A stretch of DNA of 38,951 nt from JAPXLN01 sp033809515 (GCA_033809515.1 JAPXLN010000015.1:1-38951), one strand, 5' to 3'. Positions 7,434-15,630 are shown, counted from the stretch's first letter. Numbers and translations are program-made. The notes: a model not told the origin generated them from the letters alone.

Positions 7434-8762
7434 CTATTTCCGGGGACTTCCGGCATAGCGTATGTTCATGAATTCAGCCAGATCCTTACATGTGGTCACC
7501 AGGTCTTCACGGGTCAGTTCCCGCACGGATTTCCTGCCCAGCGCCTGAAGTGCCAGCTTCATCTCTTCGGTGCAGGACTTGAGGAAGTTGGCCAGACTGG
7601 TTGCTGCCTGGTCAACGTCAAGCTTATCTGAGTACTGGCCGTCGTAGAGTACCATTTGTGCAGGCACGGCCTTGGGCAGTATCTTGACGACCTGGGTATG
7701 GACCGCAGCCAGAACTGCAATTGACCCGATGTATACAGCGTCGGCGCCTATAGCCAGCGCCTTAAGGAAGTGCCCCGGGGTTCTCAGGCCTCCTGCTGCG
7801 ATAACGCTGAAGCGGTCGCGTATGCCCTGGTCCTCAAGCCAGTCTACGGCACGGACAAGGCCATACAGAGTCGGCAGCCCCAGATCGTCTTCCAGAGTAG
7901 GCGGCGCCACTGCAGTTCCGCCTTCAGCTCCGTCAATGACAATGAAATCGGCCTTGGTCTGGGCAATCACTGCAAGGTCGTTTTCCAGGAAGTCACTGGC
8001 TGCTATCTTCACGCCCACAGGGACGCGCTGAGCGGCCTTGAGTTTGTTGACAAGGTCTACGATGTCTCCGGGCGAAGATACACCCGGCATGCGTGCGCGC
8101 ACTGTGGCATCCTGACCTTCCTCCAGGTGCCAGGTTTCCCTTAGGTGCTTGTCGATTGTCTCACTTTGCATGGTAGATTCGACTGCTCCGCCGAAAGCTC
8201 CCTGCCCAAGCTGGATCTCGATGGCGTCAAGGGAGTCCAACTGCTGCCGGGACGTCAGCCATCCGCCCCGGTTGTACTGGCCCACCAGGTATTTCGCCAC
8301 AGAGCGCGTTTCATCGGTTACCGCTGATTCCCCCGTGTTAGTTGACGTCCCAGCCATGGCTGAGCCTTTGGCCAGAGCCATTTTCAGTCTCAGGCTGAGA
8401 GAACCTCCATAAGACATGCCTGTTATCATTATGGGAATGTCGAGGTTCAAGGGTCTATTTGCGCTCTTGCCGATTACGGTGGCCGTGCTGATCTCCTCAA
8501 GGGTTGCCGTAGGCAGCTGGAAAAGCTGTCGGGGAGACAGCAAAATGTCGTCCCAGGGCGAACGTACCGCCGGGCTTCCAAAGGGCCTTTGCAGCGCTTT
8601 GCCTGTTTGAGCTCGCATGCCCGCTTCAATTATGGCCCGTGGACCCAGCTTGTCGGCCACAGTCACGATTTCCAGCGGATTTGTCGGGTAATCCTGGGTA
8701 AGCATTGCACGGGTCACGTCGTCTGACACCGGGTTCATAAGTTTCATAAGTATCCAGTTCAT
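7434..8762 (-). CDS. FMN-binding glutamate-synthase-family protein lacking Fe-S cysteines
   Basis: The protein resembles the FMN/2-oxoglutarate domain of glutamate synthase (GltB domain 2) as a stand-alone protein of about 440 residues. Visible TIM-barrel features include PIMITGMSYGGSLS near the start of the barrel, VGVKIAASDF, DFIVIDGAEGGTAVAPP and VIAAGGLRTPGHFLKALAIG (FMN phosphate site). After that, ordinary GltB has the cysteine-rich 3Fe-4S segment. Here it reads IGSIAVLAAVHTQVVKILPK with no Cys at all. The open frame extends to 8822, but MNWILMKLMNP at ATG 8762 (or TTG 8768) matches the family's usual beginning and follows AAGGGGCGG. There is no glutaminase domain and no GltD nearby, so glutamate synthesis is doubtful. 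It may be a flavin amine or 2-oxoacid oxidoreductase. It faces the decayed ABC genes convergently. Confidence 0.85.
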   Translation of the reverse strand: MNWILMKLMNPVSDDVTRAMLTQDYPTNPLEIVTVADKLGPRAIIEAGMRAQTGKALQRPFGSPAVRSPWDDILLSPRQLFQLPTATLEEISTATVIGKSANRPLNLDIPIMITGMSYGGSLSLRLKMALAKGSAMAGTSTNTGESAVTDETRSVAKYLVGQYNRGGWLTSRQQLDSLDAIEIQLGQGAFGGAVESTMQSETIDKHLRETWHLEEGQDATVRARMPGVSSPGDIVDLVNKLKAAQRVPVGVKIAASDFLENDLAVIAQTKADFIVIDGAEGGTAVAPPTLEDDLGLPTLYGLVRAVDWLEDQGIRDRFSVIAAGGLRTPGHFLKALAIGADAVYIGSIAVLAAVHTQVVKILPKAVPAQMVLYDGQYSDKLDVDQAATSLANFLKSCTEEMKLALQALGRKSVRELTREDLVTTCKDLAEFMNIRYAGSPRK

Positions 8763-8913
8763 CCTCAAGCACCGCCCCTTCACCACATGATCATTTCCCG
8801 AACCGGTCCTTTTCTTGAGCAACCCTTCGTGGGTTTTGCCGGTTACCGGGCTTTCTTACTTGGGTGGCTTGTGTCCTTTGGGGCGGTCTGTGTTCCTGTC
8901 AGCCTGGACCAGC

Positions 8914-10254
8914 CTAGATCCTCAGGTACCATGTGGCGATGGAGAAGTAGATCAACACGCCCAGTATGTCTGCAATGGATGTTACAAGCGGCGAACTTGC
9001 CACAGCCGGGTCATGGCCCAGCTTGCTTATGAGAAGTGGCGTGCATGCTCCCACAACGCACATAAGAACCACGTTTATGACCATGGTCAGAGCTACCACA
9101 AACGCAATGTCCAGACCTGTCTTCCCGACCCCTACAGCCAATATGGTAAGGCCCATGGCAAGCCCGAGCACAATGGCCACGCCCAGTTCCCTCAGGACCA
9201 CGCGGGCCCAGTCTTGCAGGTCGATCTCTTCCATGGCAAGGGCGCGCACGACCAGAACCGCTGATTGAGAGCCGGCGTTTCCCGCGCTGTCAATGAGGAG
9301 AGGCAAGAAGAATACCAGGGATATGGTGCTCGACATTACTTCGTCGAAGCGGGCCATTATCCCGCCGGAAGCCAGATAGACAAGCACCAGGCCCAGGAGC
9401 CACTTGATCCTGTTGCGGTAAAGAAGCCCGGCGCTGGCATCTTTCAGCCCCACCTTAAGGGGGGCAACGGCAGCGCCCTTGTGAAAATCCTCAGTGGTGG
9501 CGTCTTGGGCCGCCTCGAACACGTCGTCACTGGTGACAATTCCAACCAGAGCTCCCCTAGAGTCCAGCACCGGCAAGACCGAAGCGTCGTAACGCTCCAT
9601 GACGGTTGCAGCTGTCTCGTGATCATCGAAGGCTGACAAGCTTATAGCAGGGCTTCTCATGATCTGGCTCACTTCCCAATCAGGGTCTCCCAGCACCAGC
9701 TGTCTGAGCGAAACCACGCCGGTAAGTTTGAGAGCAGAATCGACTACGTAGACCGAAGCCATGGTCTCGCTATCTTCTCCGGTCTTCCTTACATGGTCAA
9801 GGGCCTGACGCACAGTCCATTCGGGACGGATGCGAACGTAATCGGGAGTCATGAGTCTCCCTACGCTTTCTTCGGGGTATCCCAGAATCTCACGGGTTTC
9901 TTTCAGGTCTTCCGGACTAAGAAGGCTTAGGAGTCTCGGCGTAACTTCTGCAGGGAGTTCGCCAAGGAGCTCGGCCCTGTCGTCGGGTGCAAGGTCAGCT
10001 ATGAGGTTCCGGGTTTCCTCAGCGGTAAGGTCCTGGAGAAGTGACTCTTGTTCCGGGAAATCCAGATAAGAGAAGACTTCGGCAGCTGTCTCCCTGGGAA
10101 GGGAGCGGAAAAGGAGGGCGCGCCCGGTATTGTCCAGTTCGGCCAGGACATCCGATATTTCCGGGATGTGCCAGCCGGCCATCAGTTCTCTGATTCGAGG
10201 CCAGTTGCGTGCCTTTATCAGCTCTTGCAGTTCGGGACCTATAAACATGCTCAC
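8914..10254 (-). CDS. mgtE: MgtE-family Mg2+ transporter (copy 1)
   Basis: This is a 446-residue protein with the full MgtE architecture. It has an N-terminal helical Mg2+-sensing domain (about 1-125, ending LKETREILGYPEESVGRLMT), a CBS pair (about 128-250), a connecting helix, and five membrane segments (about 270-446) with the pore motif SAGNAGSQS. MgtE is a homodimeric Mg2+ channel gated by cytosolic Mg2+. The start is GTG 10254 with GGAGGT at 10261-10266, 6 bases upstream. It lies 22 bases downstream of a second mgtE gene, so the two are co-transcribed. Sequence differences between the copies (SAGNAGSQS here, GCAGNAGSQS in the other) show an old duplication rather than a recent one. Co2+ or other divalent transport is also possible. 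Confidence 0.95.
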   Translation of the reverse strand: MSMFIGPELQELIKARNWPRIRELMAGWHIPEISDVLAELDNTGRALLFRSLPRETAAEVFSYLDFPEQESLLQDLTAEETRNLIADLAPDDRAELLGELPAEVTPRLLSLLSPEDLKETREILGYPEESVGRLMTPDYVRIRPEWTVRQALDHVRKTGEDSETMASVYVVDSALKLTGVVSLRQLVLGDPDWEVSQIMRSPAISLSAFDDHETAATVMERYDASVLPVLDSRGALVGIVTSDDVFEAAQDATTEDFHKGAAVAPLKVGLKDASAGLLYRNRIKWLLGLVLVYLASGGIMARFDEVMSSTISLVFFLPLLIDSAGNAGSQSAVLVVRALAMEEIDLQDWARVVLRELGVAIVLGLAMGLTILAVGVGKTGLDIAFVVALTMVINVVLMCVVGACTPLLISKLGHDPAVASSPLVTSIADILGVLIYFSIATWYLRI

Positions 10255-10276
10255 AGTATCACCTCCGGGCCAGGCT

Positions 10277-11614
10277 CTAGAGCTTCAGGACTTTGACTGC
10301 CACAGTAAAATACACCAACACCCCTGCCACATCCGCTATTGACGTTATTAACGGCGAGCTTGCAGCTGCGGGATCAAATCCCATCTTGTTCAGTAGAAAG
10401 GGAGCTGCCATTCCTACAACGCTTCCTATCATGACTATTGCCGTGGCAGATAAGGCGACCACAATGCCTACGCCTGAACCGCCACGGAGGACAGCCGGTC
10501 CCCACACGGCCAGGCTGATGGTAAGACCCAGGGCGGCGGATATGCCCATCTCTTTGATGACCAGCTCCAACCAGTCGCTGGTGTCCACCTGCCCTAGAGC
10601 CAGTTCGCGCACAACCAGGGTAGACGACTGTGAGCCTGCGTTCCCTGCACAGCCTATAAGAAGAGGAATAAAGAACACCAGCGGCATGACCTGGGCGATA
10701 ACGTTCTCAAACCTGGCCATGGTAGCTGCAGAAAGGAGGTCTACCAGTATCAGCATTATGAGCCAGCCGATCCTGCTTTTGAACAGAAGGCCAATCCCTG
10801 CTTCGCCAAAGCCGGTTTTCAAAGGAGTCACGGCAGCTCCTTTGTGAAAGTCCTCTGTAGCTTCTTCGCGGGCAACCTCGAATATGTCGTCGCCGGTTAC
10901 AATTCCCACAAGGACCCCATCAGAATCTACCACAGGGAGGACAAACAGGTCGTAGCGTTCCATGGTCCTTGCCGCTGCTTCCCGGTCTTCGGCGGCGGGC
11001 AAGCTGACCACCTGGGTACGCATAATGTTTACAACCTTCTCGTCCCGGGGTGCTAAGACTATCTGCCTGAGTGAGAGCACACCAATGAGTTTCCAGGCCC
11101 TGTCGGTAACGTACACAGCGTCGATTGTCTCTGAGTCTTTGCCTTTCTTGCGGATGTGCTCCACTGCCTGAGCCACGGTCCAATCCGGGCGGATTGCCAC
11201 GTAATCGGGGGTCATGAGGCGTCCGATGCTCTCTTCGGGGTACCCGAGAAGCTCCCGGGCTTCTTTGAGGTCTTCCGGGCTCAGGAGGTTCATGAGCCTC
11301 TGGGTGACCCGGCCCGGAAGCTCTTCAAGAAGCTCGGTTCTGTCATCCGGCCTTATGTTTGCCATAAGGTGCCGGGTTTCCTCGCCTGTCAGCTCTAGCA
11401 AAAGGGCATCTCGGTCTTCTTTTTCCAGCTCTGCAAAAACATCAGCTGCCGTTTTGCGCGGAAGAGAACGGAAAAGAAGAACGCGGTTAGGTTCGTCAAG
11501 GTCTGCCAGCAGGTCAGCAATGTCGGGTACGCGAAGACCGGACATTGCTTCGCGCAATGAAGCCCAATCGCGTTTGGCTATGATATCCGCTACGTCGAAT
11601 CTGCTGCACAACAT
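10277..11614 (-). CDS. mgtE: MgtE-family Mg2+ transporter (copy 2)
   Basis: This is a second full-length MgtE of about 445 residues: N domain (LFRSLPRKTAADVFAELEKE), linker (LKEARELLGYPEESIGRLMT), two CBS motifs (about 130-250) and five C-terminal membrane segments with IGCAGNAGSQSS. It is the promoter-proximal gene of the pair. The frame is open to GTG 11623, but GAGGG (11624-11628) touches that codon, whereas ATG 11614 sits 9 bases away, so 11614 is the better start. The roughly 400-bp leader region upstream holds no gene. I looked there for the M-box Mg2+ riboswitch and did not recognise its core. The paralogs may form separate channels with different Mg2+ set-points, or a heterodimer, which is inference. 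Confidence 0.95.
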   Translation of the reverse strand: MLCSRFDVADIIAKRDWASLREAMSGLRVPDIADLLADLDEPNRVLLFRSLPRKTAADVFAELEKEDRDALLLELTGEETRHLMANIRPDDRTELLEELPGRVTQRLMNLLSPEDLKEARELLGYPEESIGRLMTPDYVAIRPDWTVAQAVEHIRKKGKDSETIDAVYVTDRAWKLIGVLSLRQIVLAPRDEKVVNIMRTQVVSLPAAEDREAAARTMERYDLFVLPVVDSDGVLVGIVTGDDIFEVAREEATEDFHKGAAVTPLKTGFGEAGIGLLFKSRIGWLIMLILVDLLSAATMARFENVIAQVMPLVFFIPLLIGCAGNAGSQSSTLVVRELALGQVDTSDWLELVIKEMGISAALGLTISLAVWGPAVLRGGSGVGIVVALSATAIVMIGSVVGMAAPFLLNKMGFDPAAASSPLITSIADVAGVLVYFTVAVKVLKL

Positions 11615-12023
11615 GATTTTCACCCTCTCGGTTGCCTCAAGCTATCTGCCTTTGCGTTTGCATCTTGTACTGGCAGGGTTTCATGTTACTACCCGACCAA
11701 ACTAACCGCGGCACTTACTGCCACGGCCAAGCTTACCTTAAAGCTCTGAGAGGGCGTTCCTAAAAGCCCCTCCATGCCTCGGGAAGCCGGAAAAGCGGAC
11801 ACTCTGATCCATTAAAAGACAAAGGGACAGGATCATCGCTACATAAAGGACTGTCCACTTTCCTCACCTGCCTCTCTTAGCATGGTTCAACGGGCTCACC
11901 TTATCAATCTATCTCTATTTGAACCAAAAGTGAAGCGTTCGCAGGAATCTACAGCTCCTTTTTGCCTTGAATTTCCCCTCAAAACTAACAGGAATACTAT
12001 CTGTGAGGTGAAAGCTGCTGAAC
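11615..12023. other. Divergent intergenic region between mgtE pair and ytxC
   Basis: No gene is seen in about 400 bp. On the minus strand (leader of the mgtE pair) there is a hairpin CCGTGGCAGTAAGTGCCGCGG (about 11711-11731 on the plus strand). On the plus strand, GGACAG (11825-11830) and CTGTCC (11851-11856) form an inverted repeat. These suggest structured leader RNA or protein sites. No M-box or other riboswitch core was recognised, and no clear sigma-A promoter could be fixed. Confidence 0.45.
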
Positions 12024-12902
12024 GTGTTATCAGTCGCATCCGGCCGGGCGTTGGATTCAATCAGACTTCTATTTGGGCAAGAGATTCGGGCCTGGGAGGC
12101 AAAGGGAGTCAAAATCGCTGTTCGTGAGCGTCTTGCAGGCGAACTGCTGATCTTTTGCTGTGAAGTTCGTGATCCCTTTGGGCCTGATGGGCTCGGTGTT
12201 ATGAGGAACGTGAAAAGCGCCCTTGCAAGCGGGCTTTCCCACATCATCATCGATGAATACGAGAAGGTCCTGGTTGTGCGGCTGATAGATGAAAACTACC
12301 TCTATCTTTCATCCAGAGACAGAGATGCCATAAAGAGCAAAGTCCTAGCCAAGTTGGGCCAGGATGCCACCTTGGATGCAGCGTCAGGGGGATCTACCGG
12401 AAGGAGTCAGAGAAAAAGCCGGGTTTGGGCCAAACTTGCTGAGTACCTGGAAAAAGAAGACAAGATAATCATAGAAGGCTTCATCACTTTCCGGCTCAAG
12501 GAATACCTGGAAGAGTTGTTCGACATTGTTGAGTCTACTGTTGAGAGCTATCTTACAGAAAGGGAATACAGAGAGTTCCTCAAGCTCCTAAGACACTTCA
12601 TGTCAAGGCAAAAAAACGCGTTATCCGTTGTTAACCTCGTGCGCAAGGATAACACTTACGCTGTACTGGATCAGTCACTTAACCCGGTGCAGGGAGAGGT
12701 GGCCCGGTTTCTCTCCAAGCCCCCCAGGGGAATGGATCTAGGGATAGACGATCTCATTGTGAGCGCCGTGGTTACACTGGCGCCTGAAAGGCTGATCTGG
12801 CACGGCTTGACGAAGGATTCTCCGTGTTACGATCTTCTCCACGATCTCCTGGAAGAAAGTATCACAATATGTCCCGGGTGCTCACTGGAAACGCCCGAAT
12901 AA
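12024..12902 (+). CDS. ytxC: YtxC-like sporulation protein
   Basis: This is a 292-residue protein matching the YtxC family of clostridial and Bacillus sporulation-associated proteins, whose biochemical role is unknown. The characteristic parts are a middle segment FITFRLKEYLEELFDIVEST followed by YLTEREYREFLKLLRHF. A beta segment (VVNLVRKDNTYAVLDQSLNP) follows, and then the family end, DDLIVSAVVTLAPERLIWHG. Placement just ahead of the thrS-infC-rpmI-rplT region is also the usual neighbourhood of ytxC. The start is GTG 12024 behind GAGGTG (12005-12010); a stop in frame at 12009 excludes longer versions. There is no signal or membrane segment. The C-terminus carries a CPGC pair (ITICPGCSLE), possibly metal-binding. 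Confidence 0.8.
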   Translation: MLSVASGRALDSIRLLFGQEIRAWEAKGVKIAVRERLAGELLIFCCEVRDPFGPDGLGVMRNVKSALASGLSHIIIDEYEKVLVVRLIDENYLYLSSRDRDAIKSKVLAKLGQDATLDAASGGSTGRSQRKSRVWAKLAEYLEKEDKIIIEGFITFRLKEYLEELFDIVESTVESYLTEREYREFLKLLRHFMSRQKNALSVVNLVRKDNTYAVLDQSLNPVQGEVARFLSKPPRGMDLGIDDLIVSAVVTLAPERLIWHGLTKDSPCYDLLHDLLEESITICPGCSLETPE

Positions 12903-12914
12903 CCGGGAGACCTA

Positions 12915-14255
12915 TCAGCATATGCCCATATTTCTGATGAGGATGGCGTCTCCGTGGCCGAACACCAGAGTTCCCAGAACTTGTAGGGTCTTAAGGGTAG
13001 CCTCCAGGCTGCTTCCGAGTATCCCTTCCTGAGTGTGGACCTTAAGTCCTCTGACGGCCATTTTGGCGGAGATGATGCCCTGGACCGCCGCGAGCCCCCC
13101 CTTAAGGGCGCAGCTCCCTTTGGCTCCGTCGCACATCATGCCGTAAAGGCTGGAAAGGACCATGTTCACCGCTTCTTCTGTCTGCTCCCTTGCCTGTTCT
13201 CTGGAAGTCTCCAGCAGCCACGCCACTGCCGCAGCCACTCCGGCTCCAGCGCTCACGGCCCCGCATACGCATGAGATCTCACCCATGTAGCTCTTGATGT
13301 AAAGGTTCATAGAATGACCTATCATGAGGGCACGGATTTTCTTTTCGTCAGGAGCCTGCAAGGCGTTTGCCACCATAAAAACAGGGAGCCCGACCATGAT
13401 GCCCTGATTGCCGCTGCCACCGGACGTGAGCACAGGCCAGGGGGTGCCGCCCATTCGAGCGGAAATCGCCGCGATTGTTCTGCGGTAAGCTTGGAAAATC
13501 AGATCGTCCCATATTCCCGATTCCACAGCTGCAGACACTCCGGAAAGAGCGTGGCGCAATGTACTGTCTTTAGCTGCCCTTTCCGACAACTCCCATATAG
13601 ATTGAGCCCCTTCCAGGAGGAAACGACCGTGCTCTGGATCTATTGCTAGCACCGATTCTAGCAGGCCGGCAAAACTCATATTCCGCAGCTCGCTGACTGA
13701 AGGGTAAGGGCCTGATGAACCCTCCTTGCGCGGGTCTACGAGTTTTCCGTCAAGCATGGCCCTGGAAATGTTTGTGTGGCTTCCGGATATAACGATTTCC
13801 GCTTCGTGCCGGTCAGCGGAAGCAGTGCAGTGCACATATATTCCGGCTCGGTCCTCATGGCAAGAGACCGAGACGCGTCCCTCATCAGCCATTGCATAGG
13901 CCGACTGAAGCTCAGCCTCGGTTATGGTGTCTAGTATCTCAAGTCCTGTATTCGGAGAGTCGAGTATGGCGCCTAGGGCAGCTGCCGTCACAGGACCTTT
14001 ACGGTTACCGCAGGGGAGCCCTGCTGAAAGGGCGTTCTTAAAAACACCCGGGCTGGTTATTACTTGGACTGTATGCGGAGATCGCCCCAATAGTTTCTTG
14101 GCTTCGTGGACGGCCAGAGCGATCATGGCGGGTTCAGTACAGACCGTCGCATACTGAGACTGCTGCTTCAGCATTCTTAAGATGGAATCCTGAGAGACGG
14201 AATCACAGGAGACGGAATTCTGAGAGATAGGATTGTGACTCTGCTTAGGTACCAA
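12915..14255 (-). CDS. cyuA: L-cysteine desulfidase-like protein (UPF0597/CyuA family)
   Basis: This is a 446-residue protein of the UPF0597/serine-dehydratase-alpha-like family, whose characterised members are Fe-S L-cysteine desulfidases releasing sulfide, ammonia and pyruvate. The three expected Cys positions are present: VCTEPAMIALA (about residue 38), ISCVCGAVSAGAG, and CDGAKGSCALK near the C-terminus. A glycine-rich substrate segment TSGGSGNQGI is also present. The start is TTG 14255 with GGAGGG 6 bases upstream, a strong site. ATG 14174 is closer to the family's usual N-terminus but has no good ribosome site. The extra 27 residues (SQNSVSCDSVSQDSI) come from an imperfect DNA repeat. 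The gene is convergent with ytxC, 12 bases apart. Exact substrate is uncertain. Confidence 0.85.
   Translation of the reverse strand: MVPKQSHNPISQNSVSCDSVSQDSILRMLKQQSQYATVCTEPAMIALAVHEAKKLLGRSPHTVQVITSPGVFKNALSAGLPCGNRKGPVTAAALGAILDSPNTGLEILDTITEAELQSAYAMADEGRVSVSCHEDRAGIYVHCTASADRHEAEIVISGSHTNISRAMLDGKLVDPRKEGSSGPYPSVSELRNMSFAGLLESVLAIDPEHGRFLLEGAQSIWELSERAAKDSTLRHALSGVSAAVESGIWDDLIFQAYRRTIAAISARMGGTPWPVLTSGGSGNQGIMVGLPVFMVANALQAPDEKKIRALMIGHSMNLYIKSYMGEISCVCGAVSAGAGVAAAVAWLLETSREQAREQTEEAVNMVLSSLYGMMCDGAKGSCALKGGLAAVQGIISAKMAVRGLKVHTQEGILGSSLEATLKTLQVLGTLVFGHGDAILIRNMGIC
14176..14240 (-). repeat. Imperfect GAGACGGAAT repeats encoding an N-terminal extension
   Basis: On the plus strand, GATGGAATCCTGAGAGAC, GGAATCACAGGAGAC, GGAATTCTGAGAGAT and AGGATTGTGAC follow one another with a period of about 15. 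They translate on the minus strand to alternating Ser/Gln/Asp/Val peptides (ISQNSVSCDSVSQDSI). The repeats lengthen the cysteine desulfidase-like protein ahead of its conserved domain. Confidence 0.6.
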
Positions 14256-14374
14256 GTCGATCCCTCCGGTTGGCAGTCCGCCTGGCTAAATCAAGGGAAG
14301 GCGGACACCTCTTCTCCAGTATTTCAGTATATCTTTGGAGCACCTTGTTGAAAAGGCTTCAAGCTGATGGTTTT

Positions 14375-14422
14375 GTTTGGGTTTGGGTTAAGGTCTAGGT
14401 CTAGGTTTAGGTTTGGGCTATG
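14375..14422 (+). repeat. Telomere-like hexanucleotide tract, 8 units
   Basis: Eight consecutive hexamers in exact 6-base phase: GTTTGG, GTTTGG, GTTAAG, GTCTAG, GTCTAG, GTTTAG, GTTTGG, GCTATG. The general form is GTNNRG, and it resembles telomeric repeats. It lies in the roughly 240-bp divergent region between the cysteine desulfidase-like gene and the SPFH gene, about 75 bases before the latter's ribosome site. G-runs could form a quadruplex, and slippage could vary promoter spacing. Confidence 0.8.
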
Positions 14423-14495
14423 GGTGAGACTTCTTCCCTGATGGAGCGTAATCCTCATAGGTGCAACACAGACCGAGTTGAGAGGAGGAACTACC

Positions 14496-15299
14496 TTGCC
14501 CAAAACACTGAATCTACTGAGCAGGAGCGCTTTTGTCCTAGTTGCTGTCATTCTTCTGGTGAGTCTTGCCTTGTCTTCGACGCAGACAGTGCAAGCCGGC
14601 CACCGGGGGATAGTACTCCAATTCGGTGCAGTCAAAGGCGTGGTTGACGAAGGTATCCATTTTAAGCTTCCCTTCGTCCAGAGGATCATCACCATGGATG
14701 TCAGGGTAAAGAAGGTTCATGTCCAGGCAAACGCTGCATCCAGGGATCTGCAGGATGTGGTTACCGAGATCGCTGTCAACTACCATGTGCAGCCTGAGTC
14801 TGCAGCTTACCTGTACAAAGTGGCGGGAATGGACTATGAGAACACGATAATAGCACCGGCTCTTCAGGAATGCATCAAAGCGGTGACAGCAGGTTACAGC
14901 GCTGAAAACCTCATAACCAAAAGGGCTGAAGTGTCTCAGGACATGAAGGCAAGGATGCAAGCTCAGGTTGAGTCTTACGGGTTGGTCATAGACGCATTTA
15001 ACGTCATCAACTTTGAGTTCTCCCCTGAGTTCACGGCTGCCATTGAGGCAAAGCAAGCTGCCGAGCAGCTAGCTCTCAAGGCCGAAAGAGACCTGGAGCG
15101 TGTAAGGATTGAGGCGGAGCAAAAGATAGTTCAGGCCCGGGCTGAAGCTGAGTCCCTGAAGATTCAGAAGCAGGAAGTTACCTCTGAACTGCTTAGACTC
15201 AGAGAAATAGAGGCCACCCTCAAAGCTATTGAAAAGTGGGACGGGAAGATGCCATCGGTCACAAGCGGAGCTGTGCCTTTCATCACACTCCCAAAGTAG
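14496..15299 (+). CDS. SPFH/prohibitin-like membrane protein
   Basis: This is a protein of about 267 residues with an N-terminal membrane anchor (residues about 8-27, SAFVLVAVILLVSLALSS). The SPFH (band 7) domain follows (QAGHRGIVLQFGAVKGVVDE, then HFKLPFVQRIITMDVRVKKV and NLITKRAEVSQDMKARMQAQ). Then comes a long Glu/Ala/Gln-rich coiled coil (about 180-245, KQAAEQLALKAERDLERVRI) and a short hydrophobic tail. This is the prohibitin-1-like layout: oligomeric scaffolds that organise membrane microdomains or control membrane proteases. TTG 14496 with GAGGAGG 7 bases upstream is the preferred start; TTG 14478 would put the ribosome site inside the gene. Transcription of the next gene, thrS, starts from its own promoter. 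The partner protease is not in this window. Confidence 0.88.
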   Translation: MPKTLNLLSRSAFVLVAVILLVSLALSSTQTVQAGHRGIVLQFGAVKGVVDEGIHFKLPFVQRIITMDVRVKKVHVQANAASRDLQDVVTEIAVNYHVQPESAAYLYKVAGMDYENTIIAPALQECIKAVTAGYSAENLITKRAEVSQDMKARMQAQVESYGLVIDAFNVINFEFSPEFTAAIEAKQAAEQLALKAERDLERVRIEAEQKIVQARAEAESLKIQKQEVTSELLRLREIEATLKAIEKWDGKMPSVTSGAVPFITLPK

Positions 15300-15312
15300 A
15301 ATGGATTTGTGA

Positions 15313-15341
15313 TTGACCCGTTTCTCAGGCTGGGGTATACT
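15313..15341 (+). promoter_or_regulatory. Sigma-A-type promoter for thrS leader
   Basis: TTGACC (15313-15318), a 17-base spacer and TATACT (15336-15341). Five of six bases match the consensus in each box with ideal spacing. It starts about 14 bases after the SPFH stop codon and about 20 bases before the T-box stem I. Confidence 0.85.
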
Positions 15342-15359
15342 TTCTGAAAACTATCTTGT

Positions 15360-15630
15360 ATCAGCTATGAAGAGGACAGTACCCTGGACGGCGCGTGCAG
15401 AGAGGGAAGACCAGGCTGAAAGCTTCCCCGCAGTTCGACCAGAGGGAAAACCCCCTCGGAGCTTCCGGTGGAAGCCTGAAGATAGGATAACGCCGGCGCC
15501 TGGAGTGCGATAGAGCCAAATGAGGGTAAGGCTTAGCCGGTCTGGTGACGCAAGTCACAAAGAACAGGCTTACCTGCCGGATAAGGGTGGAAACGCGGTA
15601 CCTCGCCCCTTGGGGCGAGGATTTTCTATT
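15360..15630 (+). promoter_or_regulatory. T-box riboswitch controlling thrS
   Basis: This leader binds uncharged tRNA-Thr and switches between terminator and antiterminator. The T-box core AGGGTGGAAACGCGG lies at 15584-15598. It is followed by a terminator stem CCTCGCCCC (15601-15609)/GGGGCGAGG (15612-15620) and ATTTTCTATTT. Upstream, AGAGAGGGAAG...CTGAAAGCTTCCC (about 15402-15429) is the stem I AG-bulge/GA region. An ACC in GCAGTTCGACCAGAGG (about 15439-15441) is my proposed threonine specifier. The TGGA in the core would pair with a UCCA tRNA end. The core has AAACGCGG where the usual form is NACCGCGG. Confidence 0.9.

Noticed and set aside
10293..10847. Long plus-strand open frames opposite mgtE, ktrB, tyrS and thrS
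   Set aside because: They are antisense shadows of well-supported genes in GC-rich codons, without ribosome sites or domains.
11624..11880. M-box Mg2+ riboswitch upstream of mgtE
   Set aside because: The conserved GGTGAGGCTCC-type core could not be found on the minus strand.
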